Assembly: GCA_013146195.2 (NCBI GenBank)
Contig: CM028382.1
Coordinates: forward strand, 118,123,023 to 118,187,022
From: Codonopsis lanceolata
Taxonomy: Eukaryota; Streptophyta; Magnoliopsida; Asterales; Campanulaceae
Direction of reading: 5' to 3'
DNA: 64,000 nucleotides
Shown: positions 22,644 to 33,285 of the stretch, piece after piece
Position numbering within the stretch: the first letter of the stretch is position 1
Layout of the letters: each line of letters begins with the position of its first letter
Position numbers and translations under genes: made by a program
Notes under the pieces: generated by a model
Database searches by the model: none
Told to the model about the DNA's origin: nothing
Seen by the model: the letters and a program-made list of their open reading frames with translations, nothing else

Positions 22644-22726
22644 CTAATGTATCTAATTACTTCTTTAATGAATTTTCAATCCAATAAATACAAAAATCTC
22701 TTTCTCTTTCTCTTCATTTGTTAACA
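22362..22726 (+). repeat. 3' LTR of the copia element
   Basis: It has the same ends as the 5' LTR. The AT tract is about 75 bp (22563-22637). The right target duplication TTAAG follows directly. Confidence 0.95.
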
Positions 22727-23987
22727 TTAAGATATAAATATTTAATTAATTTATTTTCTAGTCTTTACTTTAATGTATAAATAGTTATATTTTCTTTTAC
22801 TTCTAAATTAGTTCCTTTTATGTCTTTACTTTAAAATAGAAGTAATTATATTTGCTTTCTAATTACATTAATTTTTTTTCGTTCTTACTTTAAATGTAAT
22901 AATAGCTACATTTCTTTTTGTTTAAATTAGTTTCTTCTTCCGTCTTTACTTAATAATGTAAAGTAATTATAATTTATGGCAGTTTATTTAGTTTCTTTCT
23001 TGCATTCACTTAAAAATAAGAAATAATTATGTTTCTTGTTATTTAATAAATTTCTTTCCTGCTTATACATGTAATGTAAATAAAATTTGCTATTAGTATA
23101 AATGTTTTATCCTTAAAATAGCTTATAAAAATATTGTAATTATTCTTTAAGTTGTATTATTCCAGTTGTAATTTTACTTTTTCTTTCTTTAATAAAAGTG
23201 AATTAATTTCTCTTTATTTCTCTATGTCGCATATAAATGTATTTCTTTGTTTCTTCTAAAAAAAGAAAGCCCCCGAACCCATATAATCTGGTATGTTTGG
23301 TTTTTCTTTGTTTCTTCTATAAATAAAGATGGTAACTCTGCAATACATTTTTCGAGTCCACAATTGAGGCCGAGCGTATTCCACACGCTTAAAAGATTTT
23401 GAAACCCCCCGTCTTTCAGTGGTGCGGAATCGGTTAAAAACGGGGCACTCACACTATTAAAGTTTATTCTCTCTCCTGTTTATATTTAAAGTGTAAAAAA
23501 TAATATTTTCCTATTTAGCTAATTGTTTTGTTTGTACATGATGTAAATAAATTGTATGGTTAGTATAATTTTATTTCGTAGACTAGTTTGTAAAATAGTT
23601 GTTATTATACTCTAATTCTATTAGTTTATTCCATTCATGTCTAGATGAATATCATATAAGTCTTTATTATCTTCCATTATATATACATGCACATACATAT
23701 TTTCTGGATCAAAGTACATAGAATAAACATAGCATATTGGCAAACCCATTGTGAGACCGAAATGGCGAGTTGGGTGTCTACCCTTCCTAACTCGTAACTT
23801 AACCATCGAATCTATACTTTCTGGTATTATAGTTTTTTTTCTTTTATTTAACCTTAAAATAGAGATGGCGACTCTGTACATACACTTTTAGAGTCCACGA
23901 CGAGGTTAAGCGTATTCCCACGCGCTTAATGTTTGAAACCACTCGTTTTTTACATAGCGAGGGCAGGTTCGAAACGAGGTTCTCACA

Positions 23988-24834
23988 AGATGAAAAAGAA
24001 GAAGAAAATGGAGAATAATGAGAGAGGGAGAATGATGAGGGTGGTTTGGAAGAAGGAAAGGGTAAGGGTAGAATAGGGAGTTTACCAACATGGGGGATAT
24101 GCTTATAGGATTTTGGGGTCGAAATATCCCAACCCTTGAAATATTGAAATTATTGGAAAAGTTAGTTGCCCCCCCCCCCCTTATAATCATCACGTTGGAC
24201 TATTTGTTGTTAATGTGTCGTTAGAAAGATCACGAAAGCAAGGACATCATTGCCTTGTTAACAAAATTGGATGGGGGTTAACGGCAAAAACCATGATGCA
24301 TAAAAATTGGAAGTTGGTTGGTCACATTTTGGATATTGATAGTAAGTTGGTCAAATTGAAAATCCCTAAATTGTAGTTGGTAAAAAAAAAAGTAGTTATC
24401 ACGAACTTCCAAATATTCAAAATGTGATTAATGTACTCAAAATTTGGCTAAAATGTGACCAATGCATTTAACAGTACATCCAAATTGGTAACAAAATTGC
24501 TGACGTGGTCTATGAGTACGTCAAATCGGTTACCACCAATTTGTACGATGGTCAAAAAAGTAATTAACCCTTTATAATAGAGTTAATTAGTTTAGTCAAT
24601 CAATTGAGCTGTTCTTAAACTACATTAGGTCTAAGACTAATATGTGTTTACGATACTAAGTCAACCTCTGGTTGAGGGTTAAGGAAGGGGGTCTTAAGTT
24701 CAAAGATAGTTTCCTTTTTCTTTCTTAGAAACTAGTTTTTTTAACCCGTGCGTTAAACGCACGTCATTCTTTTTTTTCCAACTAAATCGTACCTAAACAA
24801 AATAAAGAGGATAACAAAATCTTAAAGGATAAAA
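23988..24834. other. Intergenic repeat-derived sequence, no gene
   Basis: The purine-rich part (23990-24130) resembles the arms of the foldback-like elements at 14-15 kb. It ends in an 11-base C run (about 24170-24180). The segment 24230-24560 resembles the terminal repeat of a Mutator-like element (GTTAACAAAATTG, ACGTGG), but I could not find its partner. The palindrome-like CCGTGCGTTAAACGCACG lies at 24747-24764. Confidence 0.4.
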
Positions 24835-26183
24835 GATAAAACACACCTTTGGGCCACTGTTACTTTTCAAAATATTGCAATTAGGCCACTGAGACATCCA
24901 AATTTTCGGGATAGCCACTGTACCAGATTTATCTTACACGTTAACCCCTTTTTTGGATGGACGATAAGTTAGGTTAAATGTCTATTTTGCCCACATCTTC
25001 TTCATCATCATCTTCTTCGATTCCTTTGGCATTTTGATTTCCAGATATGATGTTCTTTTGCAATTTTTTTTTTCAGATTTGGGTTTTTCCTAAAATCAAA
25101 TTGAAACCGAGATCTAAAATCAAATAAAAACCCATATCTAAATTTCACCTGTGTGAATCCTGATTTCATCACCGTTGCTTATACAGACTGAGAGAGAGGG
25201 CATCCATGGCGGAAGACGAAGCAGTGGCCAAAAGAATGGCAGAGGAGGGTTTCGATTTGATTTCCCCCCGAAACAGAATCGATCAGTCAAAATCGTAAAC
25301 ACATTTGACCAATGGTGCTGCTGCTAACCCAATTAATCCTCGGTCAAATGATCAGTCTTTTGACCTAAAGCAGCTGCTGAACAGATCTGAAGTATTTTTT
25401 CTTCTCTAAATAGATCTAAATTTTTTGGTTCTAGCTTTCCGACCCCTAGTCGAAGCTTCACCCAATCACTAATGGCTCAAATACTCGAACAGGCCGAGCC
25501 AGTCATCTCAAAATGGGATGAAGACTCCTACGACTATGCGAAAATCACTTCTCTCTTCTACGAGAACCGTAGAGAAGCGAAGGACTTCATCAAGCAGGTG
25601 AACGATTTACACAAGGCGATGCATACTTTAGTCACAGAAACGTCTAGCTCCCAAATGCTTGTACGTGCACAAATCCTTATGCAAATGGCAATGAAGCGAT
25701 TGCAAAAGGAATCTTATCAAATTTTGTCCACAAACCGAGCATATTTAGATCATGAGTCCATATCCACACGTTCCTCCGTCTACTCCACACGTTCCTCCTC
25801 CCCTACATCAATCCAGTATAGCATGTCTGGTTATGGCGATGACTCGGAGGATAAGATTGATCAAGAGGCAGAAAAATTGATCATGGAGGTAGAAAATGTT
25901 TCGGTTGCTGCAATGACTGATTTGGTATTGATTGTAGAGTGTATGATCTGAGTTTTAAAACCAGGTTTGAGTTTTAAAACCCAGATCTGGGTTACTTTGT
26001 CTGAAGACAGTGATGAGGATGAAGACGAGGGCAACATAGACATTTAACCTAACTTAACGTCCATCCAAAAAAGGGGTTAACGTGCAAGATAAGTCTGATA
26101 CAGTTGCCATCCCGAAAATTACGTCTCAGTGGCCTAATTGCATTATTTTGAAAGGTACAGTGGCCCAAAGGTGTGTTTTGCCA
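24835..26183. mobile_element. Pack-MULE candidate 1 (carries an EXO70 fragment)
   Basis: Terminal inverted repeats of about 150 bp (24835-24990 and 26030-26183) share AAAACACACCTTTGGGCCAC, TTTTCGGGAT and GTTAACCCC blocks. They are flanked by a 9-bp imperfect target duplication, AGGATAAAA (24826-24834) and ACGATAAAA (26184-26192), 8 of 9 identical, the length typical of Mutator-like elements. No transposase is present. The interior carries host-gene sequence. The tips (GRYAAAAC) and inner TIR blocks resemble candidate 2. The exact right border could be one base off. Confidence 0.7.
25440..25951 (+). pseudogene. Captured EXO70 N-terminal fragment
   Basis: EXO70 proteins are exocyst subunits that tether secretory vesicles to the plasma membrane. 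The 159-codon frame contains LEQAEPVISKWDEDSYDY, SLFYENRREAKDFIKQVNDL, LMQMAMKRLQKESYQIL and the serine-rich linker that follows it in plant EXO70s, ending at MTDLVLIVECMI where an intact protein reads on into the conserved core. The pore-like C-terminal helical bundle, most of the usual 600-700 residues, is absent. The uninterrupted frame could be translated as a truncated protein but has lost its normal continuation. A second short piece starting at ATG 25206 (MAEDEAVAKRMAEEGFDL) is not identified and may be from another gene. The EXO70 subfamily is not assigned. Confidence 0.75.
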
Positions 26184-26477
26184 ACGATAAAATAAGAAGA
26201 ATCAGTTTATTAACAAATAAGTATATCACTAATCATTATAGATTCTAAAAAAAATTCCTTATACACAATAGTTGGTTTTTTATTTTCACCGCATATCAAT
26301 ATCTTCAAATCAAAATATTTTTTTTACTATAGAAACTGCAACATAACTGCCCATGGCTAAATACTTATTTCTTCAAGAAGAGACATACGTGCAATTATTG
26401 ATTTTGACACTTGTTAATTGCCATTGCATATGATACCAACAATAGCAATTGTCTTCTCTGGAACTTGAAAGTCAGTC
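26184..26477. other. AT-rich intergenic sequence
   Basis: No gene or repeat recognised between Pack-MULE candidate 1 and the SINE. Confidence 0.5.
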
Positions 26478-26492
26478 TTACATCAAATAGAG

Positions 26493-26595
26493 TTTTTTTT
26501 TTTAGACATCCCCTAAAGAGCTATGGGAAGTGATCGAACATGAGACCTCACATTTTGTACAACTCCAACTCTACCACTGAATCACTCCGTATGAT
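26493..26595 (-). mobile_element. tRNA-derived SINE
   Basis: On the minus strand it begins with a tRNA-like box A (TGATTCAGTGGTAGAGTTGG), then a box B-like GGTCTCATGTTCGATCAC, and ends in an A-run (T-run 26493-26503 on the + strand). The flanks carry an imperfect 15-bp target duplication (26478-26492 and 26596-26610, 12 of 15 identical). It is too short and lacks a cloverleaf, so it is not a tRNA gene. Confidence 0.75.
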
Positions 26596-26984
26596 TTACA
26601 TCAGATGAAGTTAATGACAGTCTTTAGATAAAAACTTTTTCTCCAACATTGTTTCATTTCAAAAAATTTGTTTCAACAATGTGATCCCCAAGATTTATGA
26701 TAATTAGTCTTATTCCATTGCACAATCATGCAGCATAGTCAATGTTTCTCAATAGCATTACTGGAACATCAATTTAAGTGTCAATCCATGAACTGACAAC
26801 CCCGAACACTTTAAACTATTCAAAAAGTCTGTAGAATGATGTCTTCGAACAAACTTGGATTTTTTCTTCCCTGCAAATAGAATTTGAAGTCAAATAAGTT
26901 CTTCATTTTGAATGATTACTTTTATTTAATTATATTTTTATTTTATGAATAAATGAATTTTTGATAAGAAAATAAGCTAAAATA

Positions 26985-27790
26985 AAAATAACCAAATTAT
27001 TTTTACCGCTAACTATTATTTTTATTCCGTAAATTATTTTGATTTTACTAACTTCCTTTATATTTTTTTTGTTTTATTGACTTCGTAACTATTATGTTTC
27101 TTTTATTTTTAAGAATTAGTTTTACGGAAAACCTTTGTTCCGTAAATTATTTTTATTATTTTACTAACCTTAGTTTAAATTATTTTTTGTTTTATTGACT
27201 TTGTAACTATTATTTTTGTTTCATCAAGTATTTTATTTTACTAACATTTTTTTCTATTTTACATAACTATTTTTAAGAATTTGTTTTAAACTTTTGTTCC
27301 GTAAATTATTTTTATAATTTTACTAACCTTAGTTTAAATTATTATTTTTTATTAACTCCGTAACTATTATTTTTGTTCCATCACATAATTTTATTTTACT
27401 AATATATTTTTGCTTTTACATAACTATTTTTAAGAATTTATTTAAACTTTTGTTCTGTAAATTATTTTTATTATTTTAGTAACCTCAGTTTAATTTTTTT
27501 TTGTTTTATTGACTCCGTAACTATTATTTTTGTTCTATCAAATATTTGTATTTTACTAATGTATTTTTGTTTTACACACATATTTTTAAGAATTTGTTTT
27601 AAACTTTTGTTACGCAAATTATTTTATTTCACTAACCTCCGCATTAAATTATTTTTGTTTTGTTTATTCTGTAACTTTTATTTTTATAGTGATTTGTTCA
27701 ATAAATTATTTTTTATTTTACTAACCTCCTCTTATATTTTTGTTTTCTTGACTTCGGAACTATTATTTTTGTTTTAGTTACCATTTTTTA
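26985..27790. repeat. AT-rich tandem repeat, unit about 157 bp
   Basis: The phrase TTTGTTCCGTAAATTATTTT recurs with small changes at about 27133, 27293, 27448 and 27604, giving spacings of 160, 155 and 156. A shorter partial unit precedes it and another follows. Each unit also contains a TTTTATTGACTNNGTAACTATTATTTTTGTT-like block. Confidence 0.85.
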
Positions 27791-28252
27791 TGTTTAAAGA
27801 GAGAAAAATATTTAAACATAATTAAAAGAGAGGAGATAGTGGTGATGAAAGACAAAATACAGAGGAGACAAGAGAGAGAAAGAGAGAAAATATGAAGAAG
27901 ATAGGAGAGAGAAATAGTGGATTATTAACTCAAAAGTCAATAATTCAAAAGTGATATTTTAGAGGGATAAATCTACCTTTGTCATTATATATATGTATTT
28001 GTTTTTTTGACTCTGAACTATTATTTTTGTTTTAGTTACCATTTTTTATGTTTAAAGAGAGAGAAATGTTTAAATATAATTAAAAGAGAGGAAATAGTGG
28101 TGATGACAGAGAAAATAGAGAGGAGACGGGAGAGATAAAGAGAGAAAATATGGAGAAGATAGGAGAGAGAAAGAGTGAATTGGTAACTCAAAAGTCAATA
28201 ATTCAAAAGTGAGATTTTGGAGGGATAAATCTACCTTTGTCATTATATATAT
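27771..28252. repeat. Tandem duplication, unit about 258 bp
   Basis: Two copies start at 27771 and 28029. Both contain the same purine-rich AAAGAGAGGA and GAGAAAATATG blocks and end with TACCTTTGTCATTATATATA. The copies differ at a number of positions, so the duplication is not recent. Confidence 0.85.
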
Positions 28253-28256
28253 AGAT

Positions 28257-28523
28257 AGATACTCCACATGTTCCCAAATAATTGTCTTCCTTTTCTTTTT
28301 TGTCTGTTCCAAAATAATTGTCGTCTTTCAATTTTTTTTCTTTTTAGGAAAACATTTGTACTACTCTACCATTACTTTTCTATCTACTTTAATTATGACC
28401 ACGTGATTAAGAACATTAAAAGAAACCACATATTACACCAATATATATAATACAATTAATTACCTTTTTTTCTTAAACTGTGTGCCGGGTGAAAGATGTC
28501 GATTATTTAAGAACGAAGGGAGT
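28257..28523. mobile_element. Stowaway-like MITE
   Basis: The right end GAACGAAGGGAGTC is the reverse complement of the common Stowaway-type start (GACTCCCTTCGTTC). The left end TACTCCACATGTTCCC fits more loosely. There are no open frames. Borders are approximate. Confidence 0.4.
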
Positions 28524-29130
28524 CTATAACATCTTTAATAATTTTCTCAGTTTTGTTTTTTTGGTGGATATGAAATGATCATGTATATAGTTATGCTACT
28601 AAAGTCATTTCTAATTGACAAAAAGATAGAAAATACGATCTTATGTGTATTTTATTTAAGACAGATTATCTTGATTTGACCCACCATATGTTGGTGGGTT
28701 GAGTTGTAAAAGAGTGGTGTTTCATCTTACGAATTAAGATCTATAGGACGGTATTACACGAGACCTATTTTTTCTAATTTAAATAAGAAAGCCAACAATT
28801 TTTTATAATATTGAACTAGTTATAATTGGACCAGACCAATTGATGCATTGCGCTACACCAAGTCAAACACACAATTGATGCATCACGCTGCAAAATTATG
28901 ATGAACCAAATACGTCCTCTGTCTTCTTCTTCCTCATCTTTCATCATAAACCTTCTTCTTCATGTTAGTGTTCCATGATTTATTTATTTTTAAAATATTT
29001 TGGAATGAAATTCTAATAAAATAATAGTGCTCTTAGTTTTTTTATTTCAAGAAAATTAAGAAAGATTACGTTTAAACATATTTAGTATGTATCATATACT
29101 TACCTCCTAGTGTCCATTTTATGCCATTAG
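28524..29130. other. Intergenic sequence
   Basis: No gene. A short direct repeat ATTGATGCATYRCGCT occurs near 28840 and 28874. Otherwise nothing recognised. Confidence 0.45.
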
Positions 29131-29144
29131 AAATGTGCATCGAT

Positions 29145-29260
29145 GAGATTCAGTGTTTGTTCAACTGATTAAAACACTCACCCACTATGTTGTTGGTCCC
29201 ATGGTTGAATCTCGTTGGGAGGTCTTTCGGGAATTTGGTTAGATTTAGGGAATTTATAAA
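29145..29260 (+). mobile_element. tRNA-derived SINE
   Basis: The body has a box A-like GTTCAACTGATTAAAACAC and a box B-like GGTTGAATCTC, the RNA polymerase III promoter of tRNA-derived SINEs. It ends in an A-rich tail. A perfect 14-bp target duplication AAATGTGCATCGAT flanks it (29131-29144 and 29261-29274). Confidence 0.85.
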
Positions 29261-29639
29261 AAATGTGCATCGATAGATGATAATAATTGTAAAGGTAAAA
29301 TTAGTAACTTTATTAGCAAATCGACATTTGTTTTGAAATAAAAAAAATAGGCAAAACGCAAGAATGGACCACCCAACTTTCCCCCCCCTTTTTTTTTTTC
29401 AATTTTGGCCACTAAAAGTTTGAAAATGTTAATTGGGCCATCCAACTTTAGTCATGTTACAAACAAGCCCATTTTCTAATAGGCGTTAGAAAATGACTTT
29501 AACTTTATGTAATTTTCCTATTTTTCCCATGTAAAACTTAATTTGTGTGATTTTAGAAACCCAAAGTGGTCCAATAGAAAAAAAATTACACATGTCAGCA
29601 GTATAAATAGTAGGGATCAAATTGTAAATATATTCTATC

Positions 29640-30255
29640 TTCAACATGATGCTTCTACACCAACTACTTCTTCTGTTACTTGTAGCAGTGGTGGTGCATT
29701 ATTTGCAAGAACTTTGCAGCCTTTTGACAATTTTATATCTAACTCCAATTCTAATTCTACAACCGCCTTCAAATCCCCATGTAAAGAAAAAGCTCTTTTA
29801 TTTTTTCAAGTAATTCCTAACCCAACTTACTTTCACCTACGACAAACAATCGCAGTTTTTAGTTTATTGCACTCTATTTAATGTGTGTGCGGATGCAGGA
29901 ATGGCGGCGACTTTGGGGTTTCCTTTTACAGCAGCACAGTGTAAGGAGCTTGAAAGACAAACAATTATCTACAGGTACATGGTGGCCTCTGTTCGTATGC
30001 CCTATGATCTTCTTTTACACATTTATGCAAATCCTGCTTCCCACCCACCCATTAATTATTTCTCTCTCTTACCTCTTTTTTATTTTCTAGGCGTGGGCTT
30101 TTTACTAATTTTCTGTCGAGATCTAAAATTGATCGTGTTGAATACAGTTGTGGGCTGTGGTTCAATATTTAGCGAGTTGAGATATTCAACAAAGCAAGAT
30201 CCAGAGCTAGGGAGGTGTAAGAGAACTGATGCGAATAAATGGAGGGTCACAAACT
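29640..30255 (+). pseudogene. Captured growth-regulating factor (GRF) fragment: QLQ and start of WRC
   Basis: GRFs are plant transcription factors controlling leaf and organ growth. Three exon-like pieces are visible: an N-terminal piece (29640-29785) with GGALFARTLQPFDNF and TAFKSP; a second (29900-29980) with LGFPFTAAQCKELERQTIIY, the QLQ domain that binds the GIF coactivator; and a third (about 30095-30243) ending DPELGRCKRTDANKWR, the start of the WRC DNA-binding domain. The gaps have GT at the left and CAG or TAG at the right, as introns do. The WRC zinc-binding part is cut off after KWR. In the QLQ the usual W after AAQ is C. It is not expected to bind DNA. Confidence 0.85.
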
Positions 30256-30289
30256 TCTTTTAAGCGATATATAACTAGTGGCGATCGAG

Positions 30290-30560
30290 AATGGTGGCTC
30301 ACACCACCTTGATTGAGATCTAGATCGTCATTATTATTACCAACAGATAACAAGGATGAGGAAGAAGAATACGAGGAAAAGGGAGAATTGGAAGACGAAG
30401 CGGAATATGCTGGTAAACGGGTCATGGGACTTGTCGGAGGTGTCGTCGACGGAAGAAGAATCATCATCGATGTCAATGTCGCCATCGGGGGACGCCATGG
30501 AACTGGGTTCTGGGTAGATTTTCGTGTTCAGATCTAGCCTCAACGAAGACATCATATGAA
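30290..30560 (-). other. Unidentified coding-like fragment in Pack-MULE candidate 2
   Basis: On the minus strand an ATG at 30553-30555 starts an open frame rich in D and S (SPDGDIDIDDDSSSVDD). An overlapping frame is serine-rich with DLDLNQGGVSHHS. Codon-like composition and higher GC than the surroundings suggest a second captured gene piece, in antisense to the GRF piece. I do not recognise the gene, and chance open frames are possible. Confidence 0.35.
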
Positions 30561-31134
30561 TACTAAATGCGAAAATGCTAAAAGAGAGAAGATTGAGATG
30601 GGGATTTGAGGAAATTTTGACTGAAAATTGGATCTGATTATATGATATGAAAATTGGATCCGAATATTTTGGGTAGTTTATATGATATGAAAAGGGACCC
30701 GATTAGATTGAAAAGAATTGTGGGAATCAAGGAAAGAATTGTGGAAATAAATTCCATGAATTCAAGGTTGAAAAGGACACTGCCATTTTCAAACTCAAAT
30801 AAGAAAATGAGTGGGAGGCGGTGCTAAGATTTTTAATTTTTAATTTTTTTGAGAAGATGAAGATCAACATTGTTCACCACGCGTAACCCCCAAATTTCTA
30901 TTATTTACAATTGAACCTCTTTCTGATTATAATTATTCATCCTTTGTATTTTTGTTTGGTAAAATAGATATTTGACATAACTTAACGTCTAAGTCTAACG
31001 TCCGTTAAAAATAGGGTCGTTTGCAATATAACTAAAACATGGTAACCCAAATAACATTTTTAAACTTTTAGTGGTCAAATTGAAAAACGTGGGAAAGTTG
31101 GATGACCCAATTGTATGTTTTGTCTAAAAATATA

Positions 31135-32909
31135 TACTCATTTTGGGATGGAGAGAACGTCGCGTTCAAAAATGCTCAAAAGATTCAAATTGAAATAGGA
31201 ACTAATTCACCGACCGATAAAAATAAGAAAATAAATAAAAAACACATGTTTATCTTGCTTGCATGGTTAAGTTGTCCGGTAAGATATGATATCAAACATT
31301 TCGTTCACACTTGAAATGGTAACACTTTGACTATTGATTCCTTCAAAGTTTATAAATATACTCTTCACCACAACTTGGATAATTTTATAAGAAGAAAACT
31401 AAACAAATTGGATTATAGAAAATACATTCTTATTGAATTAAGCTGGTGAAGCAAACTTGTCAATAACTACTTATATACTGAAAATTTTGACTTAGTCCCC
31501 AACTATAAAAGTAAAAGTATACTTAATTGTTAAGAACTTAGATTAGTTCTCAGGTCATCCCATGCGCAGCCTAGTTGCTTGCTTGAATAATAAACTTACA
31601 AGTTACAAAGGGATTAGATAATTAAACAGTGTAAGTTTATTTAATCATAGTTTTTATTATTAACTGACAATAGTATCTCAAAGGAATAAAAAAAGTCAGA
31701 TAAAAACTAAAAAAATACTGCTTTCTGCTTAATAAAATTTTAACTGTGAGCTCTTCGTTTGAAATAGGAGAAAAAATAAAACATTTGTGTAGATATGATA
31801 GATAGATGGACAATGCTCTTAGTGTATTAATTTTCAGATAATTAATATCACGTATAAGTAAAATAAAATAAAATCCTTCAAACTTTCTTTAGAATACAAC
31901 ATTTATTAGCATTTTTCATATAATAGTAGGCGCTATAAATCATGACCACCACGAGAGAGAGAGAGGAATATTGTCTATTGATTCAATCTGCTGGTACGAG
32001 GACTACTTTAGGTTAACAAAGGTCTCGGGTCGAAATGTATGAAAACTCAATTGTGTTTAATTATTTATTGGGAGAGCTTTTACCGCTACTTAGTGATCCT
32101 ACCTGATTCGGATGATTAATCTTGGATTTTCAGGTCTTGAGACTATTAGAAAATAATATATTTATTATTAATCTTATTTATTTGTAATTAGTAATTAGTG
32201 CTAATTACCTTGTATAGTTATTTCTTTTACCTTTCATGTATAAGTTTTTTATACCCTACTCCAAATGTAATCCTAATTATAACTCTCCCTATAAATATGT
32301 GATTTAATAAATGGAAAAACTATGCAGTTATTGGGAAACCAAAAATAATCAAATTTATGTTTGTAATTAAACTCTTACTCCCTCCGTTCAACCCAAAGAG
32401 TCCCTATTTGAAAAATCAAATTATTAAGGAGATATAAAATATTATTAAAGCTAGTCATAATTAAAAAATACTTAAGTACAAGCAAACAAAACAATACACG
32501 TGGAAGATAAAGATGAAATATTACAGAAATAGAAAACATAATTTTTGAAAGTTAACTCTTAAATAAAATATCTCAAAATAGTATAGTAAACTATTTGTGA
32601 GTTGTAAGAAATAATAAGTGTCCTTAAAGCATTCATTATTACATCATAAATATGTTATCCTAATTCCTAGGTTGATTTATGGAGGTAACTTACTAACTTG
32701 CCCCACAATACGATCATATATTTTCTCCTTTTATGGTCTACGCGGGATTATGAAAATCCTCGTGCTAAATAATCAAACAAATTAACTAATGGAGATCACT
32801 CAACCAAACCCAAACTTTTCAAACTATATAATATATAATAATAGATGCTTAAGTCTGCCTTAGTAGTTAAGTAAGCTAAAATATAATTGAAATTTGTACA
32901 ATTACTTAA
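31135..32909. other. AT-rich intergenic sequence
   Basis: No gene. A MITE-like end TACTCCCTCCGTTC occurs at about 32377 without a clear partner. A possible SINE relic near 31940-32150 was not supported well enough to list. Confidence 0.4.
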
Positions 32910-33090
32910 TACTCCCTCCCCTTCGTTTCGGACAAAGAGTCAACTATTTTATTTTGTGATGTTTTATTTAAAGAGTTTATTTTTAGAAATTAAGACATAA
33001 AAATGTCATTTTATTACTAATTAACTACTGAAAATGTTATTTTCTTAAAAAATTTGATTTTCAAACGGAAACTTTTTGCTCTGAATAGAA
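32910..33090. mobile_element. Stowaway-like MITE
   Basis: The left end ACTCCCTCCCCTTCGTTTCG is partly matched in reverse complement by the right end (CGGAAACTTTTTGCTCTGAA then TAGAAAGATA). The TA target typical of Tc1/mariner-type MITEs is present at the edge. Noncoding. Confidence 0.45.
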
Positions 33091-33285
33091 AGATATACTC
33101 CTTTCGTTCAAGACAAAAACTCTCCGTTCAAAACTCAAAAGTCAAATATTTTACAAAAATAATACTTTTAGTAGCTCATTAGTAATTAAATGACATCTTT
33201 ATACCTTAATTTTTAAAATAGATTTTTAAAATTAAATATTACAAAATAAAATAATGGACTTTTTATCCGGAAGGGGTGAAGTATA
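33091..33285. mobile_element. Stowaway-like MITE
   Basis: The left end TACTCCTTTCGTTCAAG and the right end CCGGAAGGGGTGAAGTATA form imperfect inverted repeats. It directly abuts the previous MITE. The interior (AAATGACATCTTTATACC) is related to its neighbours on both sides. Confidence 0.5.

Larger units (their letters stand above)
17309..22726 (+). mobile_element. Complete but disabled Ty1/copia retrotransposon
   Basis: The element is full length (5418 bp), with two LTRs, a primer-binding site, gag, protease, integrase, reverse transcriptase, RNase H and a polypurine tract in copia order. It is flanked by a perfect 5-bp target duplication TTAAG (17304-17308 and 22727-22731). By eye the LTRs differ at about nine positions in the first 200 bp, so it is not a very recent insertion. 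Three in-frame stops, a protease-region deletion and two frameshifts prevent Pol from being made. It sits inside the gypsy LTR and is therefore younger than it. Confidence 0.95.
15467..23987 (+). mobile_element. Large Ty3/gypsy-type LTR (solo or fragment), split by a copia element
   Basis: The start TGTAGACACCCCAATTTCGT and the end ...GTTCTCACA fit a plant gypsy LTR family that opens TGTAGACACC. A TATA-like CTATAAATA lies near 15851. A U5-like segment of about 150-230 bp recurs at 16600-16830, 23320-23460 and 23750-23985, with GCGTATTCCA and CACTCAC in common. Another block (16120-16370) is echoed at 16930-17170. No gypsy coding domain is present between them. The orientation and the reading as one LTR are inferences; nested or tandem LTR pieces are the alternative. 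No matching target duplication was found. Confidence 0.45.
29350..31125. mobile_element. Pack-MULE candidate 2 (carries a GRF fragment)
   Basis: Terminal inverted repeats of about 160 bp (29350-29510 and 30960-31125) share blocks such as CATCCAACTTT, CCACTAAAAGTTT and AACGTTAAG-like sequence. The 9-bp target duplication is AAAAAAATA (29341-29349) against AAAAATATA (31126-31134), 8 of 9 identical but of low complexity. The tip GRCAAAAC resembles candidate 1. No transposase is seen. The interior carries a growth-regulating factor gene piece that still has intron-like gaps, so the copy was taken from genomic DNA, not from mRNA. Confidence 0.7.

Noticed and set aside
26500..26595. tRNA gene
   Set aside because: Only A-box and B-box motifs of a tRNA are present; no acceptor stem pairing, and an A tail with target duplication shows a SINE.
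26985..27790. CRISPR-like array
   Set aside because: The spacing is regular, but the whole unit is repeated, not spacers between short repeats, and the DNA is from a plant.
31940..32150. Possible second type of SINE
   Set aside because: There is a box B-like GGGTCGAAATG and a 3' part that looks SINE-like, but box A and target duplication are unclear.
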